Part shown: positions 17,249-26,087 of the stretch, in pieces
Position numbering within the stretch: position 1 is the stretch's first letter
Layout of the letters: each line of letters starts with the position of its first letter
Source: Mycolicibacterium sp. CR10
Lineage (GTDB): Bacteria > Actinomycetota > Actinomycetes > Mycobacteriales > Mycobacteriaceae
DNA: 64,000 bases
Direction of reading: 5' to 3'
Assembly (NCBI RefSeq): GCF_005222675.1
Contig: NZ_STGE01000009.1
Location: forward strand, 186,001 to 250,000
The notes under the pieces: generated by a model
Seen by the model: only the letters and a program-made list of their open reading frames with translations
Databases searched by the model: none
Told to the model about the DNA's origin: nothing
Position numbers and translations under genes: made by a program

Positions 17249-18787
17249 ATGTCCTCGACCGCAACCACTTTGGCCGCGCAGGTGCGCCCGGGTGAGCGGC
17301 TTGAGGCGTTGTTCGAGGAGTTGTCGGAGTTGGCGGGGCAGCGCAACGCGATCGACGGCCGGATCGTCGACATTGCGGCCGAGATGGATCGCGAGAAGCT
17401 CTGGGGTGCCACCGGGGCCCGCTCGGTGGCGGCGTTGATGGCCTGGAAGTTGGGCACCTCCTCGACGAATGCGGGCACCATCACGGCCATCGCGGAGCGC
17501 CTCGAGGAGTTCCCGCTCTGCGTCGGGGCGTTGCGGGAGGGCCGGCTGTCGCTGGATCAGGTCGGCGCCATCGCCGCACGCGCCGCTGGGGGCTCCGATG
17601 AGCATTACGCGACGCTGGCCGCCGTCGCCTCGGTCAGCCAGCTGCGGACCGCGGTCAGGCTCAAACCCCGACCCAGACCCGAACCGCAACCTGAACCCGG
17701 CCCCGATGCCGACCCTGGCCCCGACGCCAATGCCAATGCCGACGCCGACGCTGATGCCGATCCAGACGCCAGTGCCGACGCTGATGCCGGTGCCGACGCT
17801 GATGCCGATCCTGTTGCAGATGCCGGGCCTGATGCTGATGGGAACGGGGATTCTGGCGGCGACGCTGCCTCCAAAGCCGACGCTTGGTCTGCTCCGCGGC
17901 CGGAACCGCAGCGGTGGTTCACCAAGACCTCCGACAACGAGGACTACACCACCTACCGGATCCGGTTACCGCGCCTGGAAGCAGTCGCCTTCGATGCTGC
18001 GCTGGGCTCACACCGCGACGCCCTGATCGCCGACTGGAAACGCCACCACGACACGGGCGGCACCGTCGGTGACACCGACACCGGCACCGACGGGGACACG
18101 GACCCCGCGACAAGCACCGACACCAACGCTGATGCCAGGGTTTCGGGGCAGGCACCACCGTTCCCGAACACGGTGGATGCGTTCATGCGTCTGGTCGAGG
18201 CCGGCTGGGACACCGAGGTCGCCGCCCGCCCGCACGGGCAACGCACCACCGCGGTGATCCACGTCGACGTCAAAGACCGCGTCGCCGCCCTGCATCTGGG
18301 GCCGCTGCTCTCTGATGACGAACGCCGCTACCTGCTCTGCGACGCCACCTGCGAAGTCTGGTTCCAACGCCACGGCCGCGTCATCGGGTCGGGACGGTCC
18401 ACCCGCACCGTCAGCCGACGGCTGCGCCGCGCCCTGGAGCACCGCGACCGCTGCTGCGTGGTCCCCGGCTGCGGGGCCACCCGCGGGCTACACGCCCATC
18501 ACCTGCGGCACTGGGAAGACGGCGGCCTTACCGAACTCGACAACCTCGTGTTGCTGTGTCCCTATCACCACCGCATGCACCACCGCGGGCTGATCACCCT
18601 GACCGGACCCGCCCGACGGCTGGTCGTCACCGACAGCGACGGCCGCACCCTCAACGCCGGATCACTGGCCCGACCACCCACCACACCCCCACCCGCGGTG
18701 CCGCCCTACCCCGGCCCCAGCGGCGAACGCGCCGACTGGTGGTGGTACGAACCCTTTCAACACCAACCACCACCGAGCAACAACTAG
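17249..18787 (+). CDS. DUF222/HNH endonuclease-like protein (13E12 repeat family)
   Basis: 512-residue member of the actinobacterial DUF222-HNH family that includes the M. tuberculosis 13E12 repeat proteins. The DUF222 helical domain occupies the first half. The C-terminal HNH/zinc site reads CGATRGLHAHHLRHW, then DNLVLLCPYHHRMHH, about residues 405-445, with Cys pairs and HH intact. Two low-complexity insertions interrupt the fold. The larger, about residues 137-205, is a Pro-x then Asp-Ala repeat; the smaller, about 273-300, is Asp-Thr rich. Start ATG 17249 with AAGGAT upstream. Nuclease activity is inferred, not shown, for the family. It stands alone with long gaps on both sides. Confidence 0.88.
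   Translation: MSSTATTLAAQVRPGERLEALFEELSELAGQRNAIDGRIVDIAAEMDREKLWGATGARSVAALMAWKLGTSSTNAGTITAIAERLEEFPLCVGALREGRLSLDQVGAIAARAAGGSDEHYATLAAVASVSQLRTAVRLKPRPRPEPQPEPGPDADPGPDANANADADADADPDASADADAGADADADPVADAGPDADGNGDSGGDAASKADAWSAPRPEPQRWFTKTSDNEDYTTYRIRLPRLEAVAFDAALGSHRDALIADWKRHHDTGGTVGDTDTGTDGDTDPATSTDTNADARVSGQAPPFPNTVDAFMRLVEAGWDTEVAARPHGQRTTAVIHVDVKDRVAALHLGPLLSDDERRYLLCDATCEVWFQRHGRVIGSGRSTRTVSRRLRRALEHRDRCCVVPGCGATRGLHAHHLRHWEDGGLTELDNLVLLCPYHHRMHHRGLITLTGPARRLVVTDSDGRTLNAGSLARPPTTPPPAVPPYPGPSGERADWWWYEPFQHQPPPSNN
17660..17860 (+). repeat. Hexanucleotide-based coding repeat (Pro-x / Asp-Ala) in the DUF222 gene
   Basis: Degenerate in-frame 6-bp periodicity dominated by GACGCC/GATGCC and CCxGAx units. 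It encodes a PRPRPEPQPEP segment followed by runs of Asp-Ala. Unit changes keep the frame, so length variation would alter linker size rather than switch the gene off. A second, shorter Asp/Thr repeat lies at about 18067-18140. Confidence 0.8.
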
Positions 18788-19143
18788 GCACGTCAGCCGG
18801 TGCGCGCGGTTCAACGCAGCAGGGCGAATCGTGGCGGCGGTCGATGCTGAAGCCGCGTGGAGAAGATGGCCGAGAAATGCTGTGGCAGTGATGGTTCCAC
18901 CAAGTGCGTTACGCGATTGGCCATCGCCGCGCCTAGCGGGCGATCAGCACAAGATCGCCGTGGAACACCGCGGTCAGTGGACAGGGCATGATCTAGACGG
19001 CGAACTGACCGGCGACCAGGACCCGATCCGTCGAGGTCCCACGGGCGCCAGCCCACAGTGGAGCCCACGCCCTCGTGTTCACACTGTCAAGCATCTCGAC
19101 TCGGCGAACATGTTGCTGGATCTCCAGGGTTAACCTTGGCGTC
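18788..19143. other. 356-bp gap without a supported gene
   Basis: Both strands hold short open frames, but none shows a recognisable domain or ribosome site. The minus-strand frame (ending around 19010) could be a decayed gene end. The only ordered signal is the palindrome at 19124-19139 just before the monooxygenase start. Confidence 0.5.
19124..19139. promoter_or_regulatory. Candidate operator palindrome before FAD monooxygenase
   Basis: CCAGGGTTAACCTTGG has a perfect 8-bp core GGTTAACC and matches its own reverse complement at 14 of 16 positions. It ends 4 bases before the GTG start of the monooxygenase gene, a position suited to repression. The binding protein is unknown. Confidence 0.4.
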
Positions 19144-20349
19144 GTGGGGGACTGGAGCGGGCACCGTGCCGTGGTCGTGGGTGGGTCGATCGGCGGCCTG
19201 ACCACAGCGCTCCTGCTGCGCAGGCTCGGGTTCGACGTTGATGTGTACGAGCGCACCCCCACCGACCTCGACGGCCGCGGCGGCGGCATCGTCCTGCACC
19301 CCGAGACGCTGCGGTGGTTCGTCGAGTGCAGCGATCAGCACCCCGAGAACGTCAGCACCGCAACGGAGTACGTCCAGTACCTGGCTAGGGACAACACGGT
19401 CCTGCACCGCGTCGCCGATCCATGGACGTTCACCTCCTGGGGTACGTTCCACCGCGCCCTCCTTGCCGATTTCGGCACTGACCACTACCACCTCGGCGAG
19501 GACGCCGCAGGGTTCGACCAGGACGCCGACACGGTCGAGGTGCGGTTCGCCTCGGGCCGCCGCGAGCGGGCCGCGCTGGTGGTGTTCGCCGACGGGATCA
19601 GCTCGCCGACCCGGCGCCGCATCTCGCCTGAATCCCGGCTGGTGTACGCCGGGTATGTGGGCTGGCGGGGCACAGTGCCTGAAAGTCAGCTTTCGGCAGA
19701 GACTTTCGAATTGCTGCACGACTCGATTACCTACAGCGTCGCACCCCACACGCACGCCCCCGTATACCCGATCCCGTCACCGGGTGGCGGGCTGGCCAGG
19801 GGGGAGCGGCTTCTGAACTACGTCTGGTATCGCAATGTCGCCGAGGGTCCCGAACTCGACGAACTGATGACCGACAAGCGCGGAACCCCCGCTACCGTGT
19901 CGCTGCATCCCGGAGTGGTACAGGAACGCTGTATCGACGAGATGCGCTCGGCGGCAACGGAACTGTTGGCTCCGGCCGTCGCCGAAGTGGTGCTGCGTAC
20001 TGAGCAACCCTACCTGCAGGCGGTGTACGACGTGAGCTCACAGCGGATGGTGATGGGGCGGGTGGCACTGCTTGGCGACGGCGCGTTCACGGCCCGCCCG
20101 CACCCGGCTGCCGGGACTGCCAAGGCCGCGGCGAACGCCTGGGCGCTGTACGACGCCTTGTCCGAGCGCGACGACATCGCCGAAGCCCTGGCCTCGTGGG
20201 AGCCTGGCCAACTCGACATCGGCGAGAAGTTGGTGCGCCGAGCCAGAGCTATGGGCACCCGCGTGCAGATCGACAACACATGGGTGCCGGGCGATCCCGA
20301 CAACCGGCTGGGCCTCTACGGCCCGGACATTCAGGGCGCGACGGCCTGA
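19144..20349 (+). CDS. FAD-dependent aromatic-type monooxygenase
   Basis: 401-residue group A flavoprotein monooxygenase. The N-terminal Rossmann motif VVVGGSIGGLTTALLLRR binds the ADP part of FAD. The second FAD segment GDGAFTARPHPAAGTAKA is the family's GD motif, in the form seen in 2,6-dihydroxypyridine 3-monooxygenase-like proteins. It probably hydroxylates an aromatic or heteroaromatic ring using NAD(P)H and O2; the substrate is not deducible. The GTG at 19144 is chosen because the fold begins there; the ribosome site is weak. The 3' end overlaps the convergent alcohol dehydrogenase gene by 19 bp. Confidence 0.85.
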   Translation: MGDWSGHRAVVVGGSIGGLTTALLLRRLGFDVDVYERTPTDLDGRGGGIVLHPETLRWFVECSDQHPENVSTATEYVQYLARDNTVLHRVADPWTFTSWGTFHRALLADFGTDHYHLGEDAAGFDQDADTVEVRFASGRRERAALVVFADGISSPTRRRISPESRLVYAGYVGWRGTVPESQLSAETFELLHDSITYSVAPHTHAPVYPIPSPGGGLARGERLLNYVWYRNVAEGPELDELMTDKRGTPATVSLHPGVVQERCIDEMRSAATELLAPAVAEVVLRTEQPYLQAVYDVSSQRMVMGRVALLGDGAFTARPHPAAGTAKAAANAWALYDALSERDDIAEALASWEPGQLDIGEKLVRRARAMGTRVQIDNTWVPGDPDNRLGLYGPDIQGATA

Positions 20350-21491
20350 CTCGTGGGGTCGATAAGGATCTTGGCGTGCGTTTCGGGGTCGCCGAGTGCG
20401 TCGAAAGCGGTTGCCACTCCGCCGAGGCCGACGGTCCCGGTCACCAGCGCCGAGGCGTCGAGCTTGCCATCGGCGAGCATGTGCAGCGTGTCGCGGTATT
20501 CCAACGGTGTCTGGCCGAACACGAAGCGGAGGTCGACCTCCTTGCCGATTGCCACCGCCGGCCGGATCGTGTCCTCACCCATGCACACCCCGACGACGAT
20601 GATCCGCGCCGCCAGCGGGGCCGCTCTGATGATCCCGTCGATCATGCCGGGAACGCCGACACATTCGAAGATCACCGGCCGCTTGGGTGCGGTGCCTCCG
20701 AGGCGGTCGGCGATGCGGTACACGTGCGACCACCCGGGAACCTTGCGGAGCTTTTCCATCGAGCCGACGCCGAGCTCGTAAAGGGCGGGCAGCTCGGCGA
20801 GCCCCCGCTGCTTGGCGGGCACGGCGTCGTACGGGGAATCCTGAGCGGGGTCGACGACGACGTCGGCGCCGCACCGGGTGGCCAGCGCCCGCCGCCCCGA
20901 CGAAAAGTCACTCGCGACAATGGTGCCGACGCCGCGCGCCTTCAGGTGACAGATGATGGCCAGGCCCACCGGCCCGCAGCCGAGCACGATCGCGACGTCC
21001 TTACGGCTGATCTCGCTGCGCCGGATCGCGTGGTAGGCCACCGCCATCGGTTCGGTCAGCGCCGCGATCGCAGGATCAAGACCGTTGGGGACCACGAACG
21101 TCAACGCCGCCTCGGTCAGCACCTGCTGGGCGTACGCGCCAGGGGTCTTCGGCGACAGACCGATCAGGTGCACTCCGCCGCCGGCACGCCTCAACGGAAA
21201 CCCGACCACCGTCGTGCCAGGCCTGAACTCCTTGCCGACCTTGCGACCGCGCTCGGCGACCACCCCGCAGAACTCGTGCCCCATCACCACGGGGGTGTCG
21301 CTGCGCATGAAGTCGTTGTAGCCGCCCTCGGCCATCACCTCGGTGAGTTCATCGGCGTGGTTCTTGGCGTGCAGGTCCGATCCGCAGATCCCACACCGCA
21401 GCACGTCGAGCACGAGTTGCCCCTCGGCGGGCCGCGGGTCGGGCAGGTCGACCACTTCCAGGGTGCCGTGCAGACAGCTGACCGCTTTCAT
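20331..21491 (-). CDS. Zinc-dependent MDR alcohol dehydrogenase
   Basis: 386-residue medium-chain dehydrogenase/reductase. The catalytic zinc ligands are visible as Cys in LRCGICGSDLHAKNH and the GHEFCG block. NAD(P) binding is VLGCGPVGLAIICHL. The structural zinc lobe is lost or altered: the region after GHEFCG lacks the four-Cys cluster. That suggests a zinc-dependent enzyme without structural zinc, similar to sorbitol/threonine-dehydrogenase-like members. ATG 21491 chosen (MKAVSCLHGTLEVVDLPD). Only 30 bp separates it from the divergent glutaminyl cyclase gene. Substrate unknown. Confidence 0.86.
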   Translation of the reverse strand: MKAVSCLHGTLEVVDLPDPRPAEGQLVLDVLRCGICGSDLHAKNHADELTEVMAEGGYNDFMRSDTPVVMGHEFCGVVAERGRKVGKEFRPGTTVVGFPLRRAGGGVHLIGLSPKTPGAYAQQVLTEAALTFVVPNGLDPAIAALTEPMAVAYHAIRRSEISRKDVAIVLGCGPVGLAIICHLKARGVGTIVASDFSSGRRALATRCGADVVVDPAQDSPYDAVPAKQRGLAELPALYELGVGSMEKLRKVPGWSHVYRIADRLGGTAPKRPVIFECVGVPGMIDGIIRAAPLAARIIVVGVCMGEDTIRPAVAIGKEVDLRFVFGQTPLEYRDTLHMLADGKLDASALVTGTVGLGGVATAFDALGDPETHAKILIDPTSQAVAP

Positions 21492-21521
21492 TCCGCCATC
21501 GTTGCACGGTAGAACGTCGGT

Positions 21522-22307
21522 ATGAGGAAGCCGCAGATGTGGGCAGGGTGCACCCTGGTCGTCGTGAGCGCATGGGCCCTTCCGCCCACCGCGTGCGCCG
21601 ACCCCGGCGACACCGTCCCGGTGACCCAGCCCGTCGTCCTGGAGGAGATCGCACACGACCCCGAAGCCTTCACCCAGGGATTCGAGATCGACGGGCCGGT
21701 CCTCTGGGAGGGCACCGGTCTGGCGGGCGCGTCCCAGATGCGCGAGCTGGACCCGGCCACCGGAGAGGTGCGCCGGACGGCGTCCCTCCCGAACGGCTAC
21801 TTCGGGGAGGGCGTCACGCTGGTGGGGGACCGGATCTGGCAGCTCACCTATCGGGACGGTGTCGCCGTCCAATGGGATGCGACGACACTGTCCCCGATCC
21901 GGGAGGTCCCGCTAGCCGGGGAGGGCTGGGGTCTGTGTTACGACGGCCAACGCCTGATCCGCAGCGACGGCTCCAACCGGCTGCGGTTCCACGATCCCGA
22001 CGACCTGTCCGAGATCGGCGGCGTCGATGTCGCTCAGGACGGCCGCGCCCTCGGTGGTCTCAACGAGCTGGAGTGCGTCGACGGACAGGTCTGGGCCAAC
22101 GTCTGGCCCAGCGACAAGATCGTGCGCATCGACCCCGGCACCGGTGCGGTCACCCTCGTCGTCGACGCCGCCGGGCTGCGGTCGCGCGGCATCCCCGCGT
22201 CGGCGCAGGTGCTCAACGGCATCGCCCACGTTCAGGGCGACGAGTTCCTGCTGACCGGCAAGGACTGGCCGAAGACGTTCCGCGTCCGGCTGGGCGTGGC
22301 CCAGTGA
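21522..22307 (+). CDS. Secreted glutaminyl-peptide cyclotransferase
   Basis: 261-residue member of the plant/bacterial-type glutaminyl cyclase family (five-bladed propeller). It converts N-terminal Gln to pyroglutamate in exported proteins. The signal peptide (MRKPQMWAG, hydrophobic core, cut near CADPGD) directs it outside. Family blocks are HDPEAFTQGFEI, LWEGTGLAGASQ and GGLNELECVDGQVWANVWPS. The Glu in LWEGTG and the NELE block are catalytic in the family. ATG 21522. Its stop overlaps the GTG of the DUF1295 gene (GTGA), beginning a coupled three-gene run. Confidence 0.88.
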   Translation: MRKPQMWAGCTLVVVSAWALPPTACADPGDTVPVTQPVVLEEIAHDPEAFTQGFEIDGPVLWEGTGLAGASQMRELDPATGEVRRTASLPNGYFGEGVTLVGDRIWQLTYRDGVAVQWDATTLSPIREVPLAGEGWGLCYDGQRLIRSDGSNRLRFHDPDDLSEIGGVDVAQDGRALGGLNELECVDGQVWANVWPSDKIVRIDPGTGAVTLVVDAAGLRSRGIPASAQVLNGIAHVQGDEFLLTGKDWPKTFRVRLGVAQ

Positions 22308-23185
22308 GCAAGGGACGTTCCTTGGCCATCGTCACCGTGGCCTACGTGATCGCTGTCGCGGTGGCCGCCGCGTGGCTGGTGTGGGGGCCCACCACGGGCA
22401 GGCTCTGGCTCGACACCCTGATCGCCGATGTGCTGGCGACGCTCGTGGTGTTCGCCTTCAGCCGCGGGTACCGCAACTCGAGCTTCTACGACGCGTACTG
22501 GAGCGTCATCCCGCCGCTGCTGTTGTTCTACTGGTGGTACGAGGCGGGCGTCACCTCGCTGAGCACATGGCTGCTCGCGGTGCTGGTGGTGGCGTGGGCG
22601 GTGCGGCTGACGGGCAACTGGGTGTACGCGTTTCCCGGACTGCACCACGAGGATTGGCGTTACCCGATGTTCCGGGACCGCGCGGGCCGGTTCGAGTTCG
22701 TGGCCGATCTGGTCGCGATCCACCTCATCCCCACCGTCCAGGTGTTCCTCGGGATGCTGCCCGTGTACATCGCCGTGACCACGCCCGGCACCGGGCTCCT
22801 CTGGCTGACGGTCGTCGCGTTTGCGCTCGGGATGGGCGCTGTGGCACTGGAGTTCGTCGCCGACGCGCAGATGCACCGGTTCGTCAAGGACAAGCAACCG
22901 GGGGCGGTGATGGACCGCGGGCTGTGGGCGTGGTCGCGGCACCCGAACTACCTCGGCGAGTTCGGGTTCTGGTTCGCGCTGGCGCTGTTCGGATTCGCGG
23001 CGTCGCCGGGTTCGTGGTGGCTGTTCATCGGGGCTGCGGCGATGCTGGCCATGTTCCTCGGAGCTAGCATCCCGATGATGGAGACCCGCAGCCTGGAGCG
23101 TCGACCCGATTATCAGGCCGTCATCGACCGGGTGTCTCGGTTCGTGCTCTGGCCGCCCAAGCCGCCCGTCGCGGACCGCGCATGA
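22304..23185 (+). CDS. DUF1295 membrane protein (steroid 5-alpha-reductase-like)
   Basis: 293-residue integral membrane protein with about seven helices, related to the 3-oxo-5-alpha-steroid 4-dehydrogenase C-terminal fold. The conserved C-terminal signature is WAWSRHPNYLGEFGFWFALA. An inner ETRSLERRPDYQAVIDRVSRFV tail follows. The GTG start overlaps the cyclase stop (GTGA) and its own stop overlaps the next ATG (ATGA), so all three are likely one transcript. Substrate unknown; lipid or sterol reduction with NADPH is the family expectation. Confidence 0.85.
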   Translation: MSKGRSLAIVTVAYVIAVAVAAAWLVWGPTTGRLWLDTLIADVLATLVVFAFSRGYRNSSFYDAYWSVIPPLLLFYWWYEAGVTSLSTWLLAVLVVAWAVRLTGNWVYAFPGLHHEDWRYPMFRDRAGRFEFVADLVAIHLIPTVQVFLGMLPVYIAVTTPGTGLLWLTVVAFALGMGAVALEFVADAQMHRFVKDKQPGAVMDRGLWAWSRHPNYLGEFGFWFALALFGFAASPGSWWLFIGAAAMLAMFLGASIPMMETRSLERRPDYQAVIDRVSRFVLWPPKPPVADRA

Positions 23186-24366
23186 ACCGCAAGCACGTCC
23201 GGCGGGCAGGAGTGCAGCGACCGGGGAATCGCGTCCGGCGGGCAGGAGCGCAGCGACCGGGGAAGCGTGTCGTCATCGCCGGGCTGGGTGATGTGGGGGT
23301 GCTGACCGCGATCCGGCTGGCCCGCCACGCCGACGTCGTCGGGATCTCCGCCAAGCCCGGGCTCGTCAGCGGCCAGGAACTCGGCTGGCGGCTCGCGCGT
23401 CCCGACGACTGGGCCCGCCACAACTGGATCCCGTTCGGCCGGTTCCGCGGCCTCGACCGGGTCAGCGCCGTGCACGGCACCCTGACCGGACTCGACCTCG
23501 AAACCCGCACCGTGGCAGTGGAACTGGCCGACGGTTCGACGACGGACGTGCCCTACGACGCGCTCGTCATCGCCACCGGGGTCACCAACGGGTTCTGGCG
23601 TCGGCCGACGTTGCAGACGACCGACGAGATCGGCGCCGACCTGCGCGCCCCGCACGAGCGGCTCGCCACTGCGGAGTCGGTGATCGTCGTGGGTGGGGGT
23701 GCGGCGGCGGTGAGCAGCGCCGCCAACATCGCGATCACATGGCCCGACAAGCGCGTCGATCTCTACTACCCGGGCGACCGGGCGCTGGCCGAACATCACC
23801 CGCGGACGTGGGATCAGGTCCGGCGCAGGCTCACCGACGCCGGTGTCGGCCTGCACCCAGGTCACCGCGCGGACCTCCCCGACGGCTTCACCGGCGACGA
23901 GTTGACCTCCGAACCCGTGCAGTGGAGCACCGGCCAGCCACCGGCCACCGCCGACGCGGTGCTGTGGGCGATCGGGCGGGTGCGGCCGAACACCGGCTGG
24001 CTGCCCGACGAGCTGCTCGACGAGTTCGGGTTCGTCCGCGTCACCCCGGAGCTGCAGGTGCCGGGTCATCCGGACGTATTCGCAGTCGGCGACGTTGCCG
24101 CCACCGATGCGCTGCGCAGCTCCGCGCGCAACCGGGCGGACGGGCTGGTCGCCCGCAACGTGCGTGCGTCGTTCTCCGGTAAGGAGCTGCGCCCCTACAA
24201 GGCCCCGAAGCGGCGCTGGGGGTCGGTGCTCGGCATCCAGCCCGACGGGCTCGAGGTGTTCGCGCCCAACGGCAAGGCGTTCCGTTTCCCGGCCTGGTCG
24301 TTCGAGCGGGTGCTGATGCCGTTCATCGTGCGCTGGGGCATCTACCGCGGCATCAGGGAGAAATAA
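23182..24366 (+). CDS. NDH-like FAD-dependent oxidoreductase
   Basis: 394-residue pyridine nucleotide-disulfide type flavoprotein resembling type II NADH dehydrogenases/AIF-like proteins. The N-terminal FAD motif RVVIAGLGDVGVLTAIRLA starts only at about residue 29. The second NAD(P) motif is VIVVGGGAAAVSSAANIA and the FAD-closing motif is VFAVGDVAA. The first 28 residues (MNRKHVRRAG onwards) are made by two copies of a 36-bp repeat and are not part of the fold. The ATGA overlap with DUF1295 fixes the start. It may feed electrons to a membrane partner (inference). Confidence 0.85.
   Translation: MNRKHVRRAGVQRPGNRVRRAGAQRPGKRVVIAGLGDVGVLTAIRLARHADVVGISAKPGLVSGQELGWRLARPDDWARHNWIPFGRFRGLDRVSAVHGTLTGLDLETRTVAVELADGSTTDVPYDALVIATGVTNGFWRRPTLQTTDEIGADLRAPHERLATAESVIVVGGGAAAVSSAANIAITWPDKRVDLYYPGDRALAEHHPRTWDQVRRRLTDAGVGLHPGHRADLPDGFTGDELTSEPVQWSTGQPPATADAVLWAIGRVRPNTGWLPDELLDEFGFVRVTPELQVPGHPDVFAVGDVAATDALRSSARNRADGLVARNVRASFSGKELRPYKAPKRRWGSVLGIQPDGLEVFAPNGKAFRFPAWSFERVLMPFIVRWGIYRGIREK
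23196..23264. repeat. Tandem pair of a 33-bp direct repeat (36-bp period)
   Basis: Copies at 23196-23228 and 23232-23264 are identical except for one T/C change (GGCAGGAGYGCAGCGACCGG core). They add VRRAGxQRPGxR twice to the oxidoreductase N-terminus. From memory, similar GGCAGGAGCGCAGCGACCGG words recur near mycobacterial gene ends. Confidence 0.8.
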
Positions 24367-24395
24367 AGTGTCCGCTGCGCCGGGTTGGCCCTGAC

Positions 24396-24824
24396 ATGAC
24401 CGAACCATTCGATCCGCACGCGCTACTGGCCGGTGCCCGCCTCGGGGTCCTCGCCACGATCAAGGCCGACGGTCTGCCACAGTTGTCCCCGGTGACGCCG
24501 TTCTACGACCGCGACGCAGGCGTCGTCTACGTGTCGATGACCGAGGGCCGCGCCAAGACGGTGAACCTGCGCCGGGACCCGCGGGCCGCGCTGGAGGTCA
24601 CCAGCGGCGACGGCTGGGCGTGGGCGACCGCGGAGGGCTCGGTGACACTCACCGGGCCGGGCACCGACCCGCACGGGGCCGAGGTCGAAGCTCTGGTCGA
24701 CTACTACCGCATGGCCGCGGGCGAACACCCCGACTGGGACGAATACCGGTCGGTGATGGTGTCGGACAGACGGGTACTGATGGCGCTGATGGTGCGGAAG
24801 GTCTACGGCGAGAAGCTGCGCTGA
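24396..24824 (+). CDS. PPOX-class F420/FMN-dependent FDOR protein
   Basis: 142-residue split-barrel flavin/deazaflavin oxidoreductase (FDOR-B, TIGR03618-like). The barrel starts LAGARLGVLATIKADGLPQLSPV, with the cofactor-phosphate strand VYVSMTEGRAKTVNLRRDPRAALEV and a C-terminal VLMALMVRKVYG. Members reduce substrates such as biliverdin or quinone-like compounds with F420H2; which applies here is unknown. It starts 29 bp after the oxidoreductase gene and probably belongs to the same transcript. Confidence 0.85.
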   Translation: MTEPFDPHALLAGARLGVLATIKADGLPQLSPVTPFYDRDAGVVYVSMTEGRAKTVNLRRDPRAALEVTSGDGWAWATAEGSVTLTGPGTDPHGAEVEALVDYYRMAAGEHPDWDEYRSVMVSDRRVLMALMVRKVYGEKLR

Positions 24825-24828
24825 GCCG

Positions 24829-25974
24829 CTACGAGATTCGCGGGATCTCCGCGTTGATCCGGTCCAGCAGCGCGGGATAGCGTTTGGCTTCGGGGTGCCT
24901 GCCTGGCTTGCCGCTGCTGACCACGGCGACCGACAGCGCGCGTTGCGGATCGGCCCACACCGCGATGTCGGTCAACCCGGTGTGGCCGAACGCGCCGGGG
25001 GCGTCACGGCCGAACGGGCCGAACCGCGTAGAACCGAGCATGTACCCGGTGCCCCACCGCATCGGCATCAGCCCGGTCGCGATGTCCGGGCGCAACCGGC
25101 GGGACTCGGTGGTCGCGGCCCTCAGGGTCTGCTCGGACATCACCCGGACGCCGTCGAGTTCACCTCCACGACAGAGGATCTCAGCGAACCGCGACAGTTC
25201 GTGAGCGTTGGAGACGGTGTTGGAGGACGGGATCACACCGGTGAGGAAGCGTGAGGTGTTCGAGAAGGGGATGATCTGGGTCATCGTGCCGCCCACCGCA
25301 GCCTTGAACGCCTTGGCGATCGGTGCGGGCAGTGGTTTACCGGTCACATGGCTGGGCGCGACCAGCGGAACATCTTCTGCGGCAACGCCGTAATTGGTCC
25401 ATCGGAACCCCAGCGGTGCCAGGATCTCCTCGTCGAGAATGTCGCGAATGCTGTGTCCCGTTGCGGCCGAGATGATCTCGCGCATCAGCGGTCCCCACGT
25501 CACGCCGTGATAGATGTGCACCAGGCCGGGCGGATACACCGGCTTCATTCGCCCCAGCATGTCCCGCGCGTACTCGCTGTCGTCCATCCGCTTCAGGTCG
25601 GGACGCGGTCCGGTGGCGAATGGCACCCCCGCGCTGTGAGTGATCACGTGGCGGATCGTCGTGCGGTCCTTGCCGTGGCTGGTGTAGCCGGGCAGGTAGT
25701 CGCAGACACGGTCGTCGAGGGAGAATGCGCCGCGTTCGACGAGCATATGGGCGATGGTCGTGGTGATCGCCTTGGCGGCGGAGTAGACGCAGAACGGCGT
25801 CTCGGTGGAGACCACGACCTTCTCGGCCTCAGGTGGATCGGTGGGCCCGTTACCCCAGGCGTGCCCGATCGCGCGGTCGAGTACCACCCGGCCGTCGCGG
25901 CGCAGGCAGACCTGGATCGCCGGCTGCATGCCCGCCGCGTACCAGTGTCTGGCGGCCTGCCAGATGCGCTCCAC
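24829..25974 (-). CDS. Serine beta-lactamase-like esterase (class C fold)
   Basis: 381-residue serine hydrolase of the beta-lactamase/LipP-LipD esterase family. The nucleophile is Ser in SAAK (VYSAAKAIT), the Tyr motif is YHG/YxG (HIYHGVTWG), and the third box is HTG (FGHTGLTD). These support esterase or transesterase chemistry rather than antibiotic hydrolysis. GTG 25974 is the only standard start. However the frame stays open to the TGA at 26152-26154 with family-like sequence (DVPADLDAVTSIGREDHSG), so the true N-terminus may begin near 26091 at a CTG that overlaps the upstream stop. It converges on the FDOR gene with 4 bp between. Confidence 0.86.
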   Translation of the reverse strand: MERIWQAARHWYAAGMQPAIQVCLRRDGRVVLDRAIGHAWGNGPTDPPEAEKVVVSTETPFCVYSAAKAITTTIAHMLVERGAFSLDDRVCDYLPGYTSHGKDRTTIRHVITHSAGVPFATGPRPDLKRMDDSEYARDMLGRMKPVYPPGLVHIYHGVTWGPLMREIISAATGHSIRDILDEEILAPLGFRWTNYGVAAEDVPLVAPSHVTGKPLPAPIAKAFKAAVGGTMTQIIPFSNTSRFLTGVIPSSNTVSNAHELSRFAEILCRGGELDGVRVMSEQTLRAATTESRRLRPDIATGLMPMRWGTGYMLGSTRFGPFGRDAPGAFGHTGLTDIAVWADPQRALSVAVVSSGKPGRHPEAKRYPALLDRINAEIPRIS

Positions 25975-26087
25975 TGCCGCGGGGTCGACCCCCGAGTGAT
26001 CCTCGCGCCCGATCGACGTGACCGCGTCGAGGTCGGCGGGGACGTCGATCCTGCCGGCGCCGTCGGAGACGGCGGTCCTGCCCCGGG

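Noticed and set aside
17660..17860. Tandem repeats as a CRISPR array
   Set aside because: Units are 6 bp, coding and degenerate, without spacers.
18830..19015. Small genes on either strand in the gap after the DUF222 gene
   Set aside because: No ribosome site, no domain and composition like random GC-rich sequence; at most a gene remnant.
24829..25974. Beta-lactamase resistance gene
   Set aside because: SxxK/YxG/HTG pattern belongs to the esterase branch, and there is no signal peptide.
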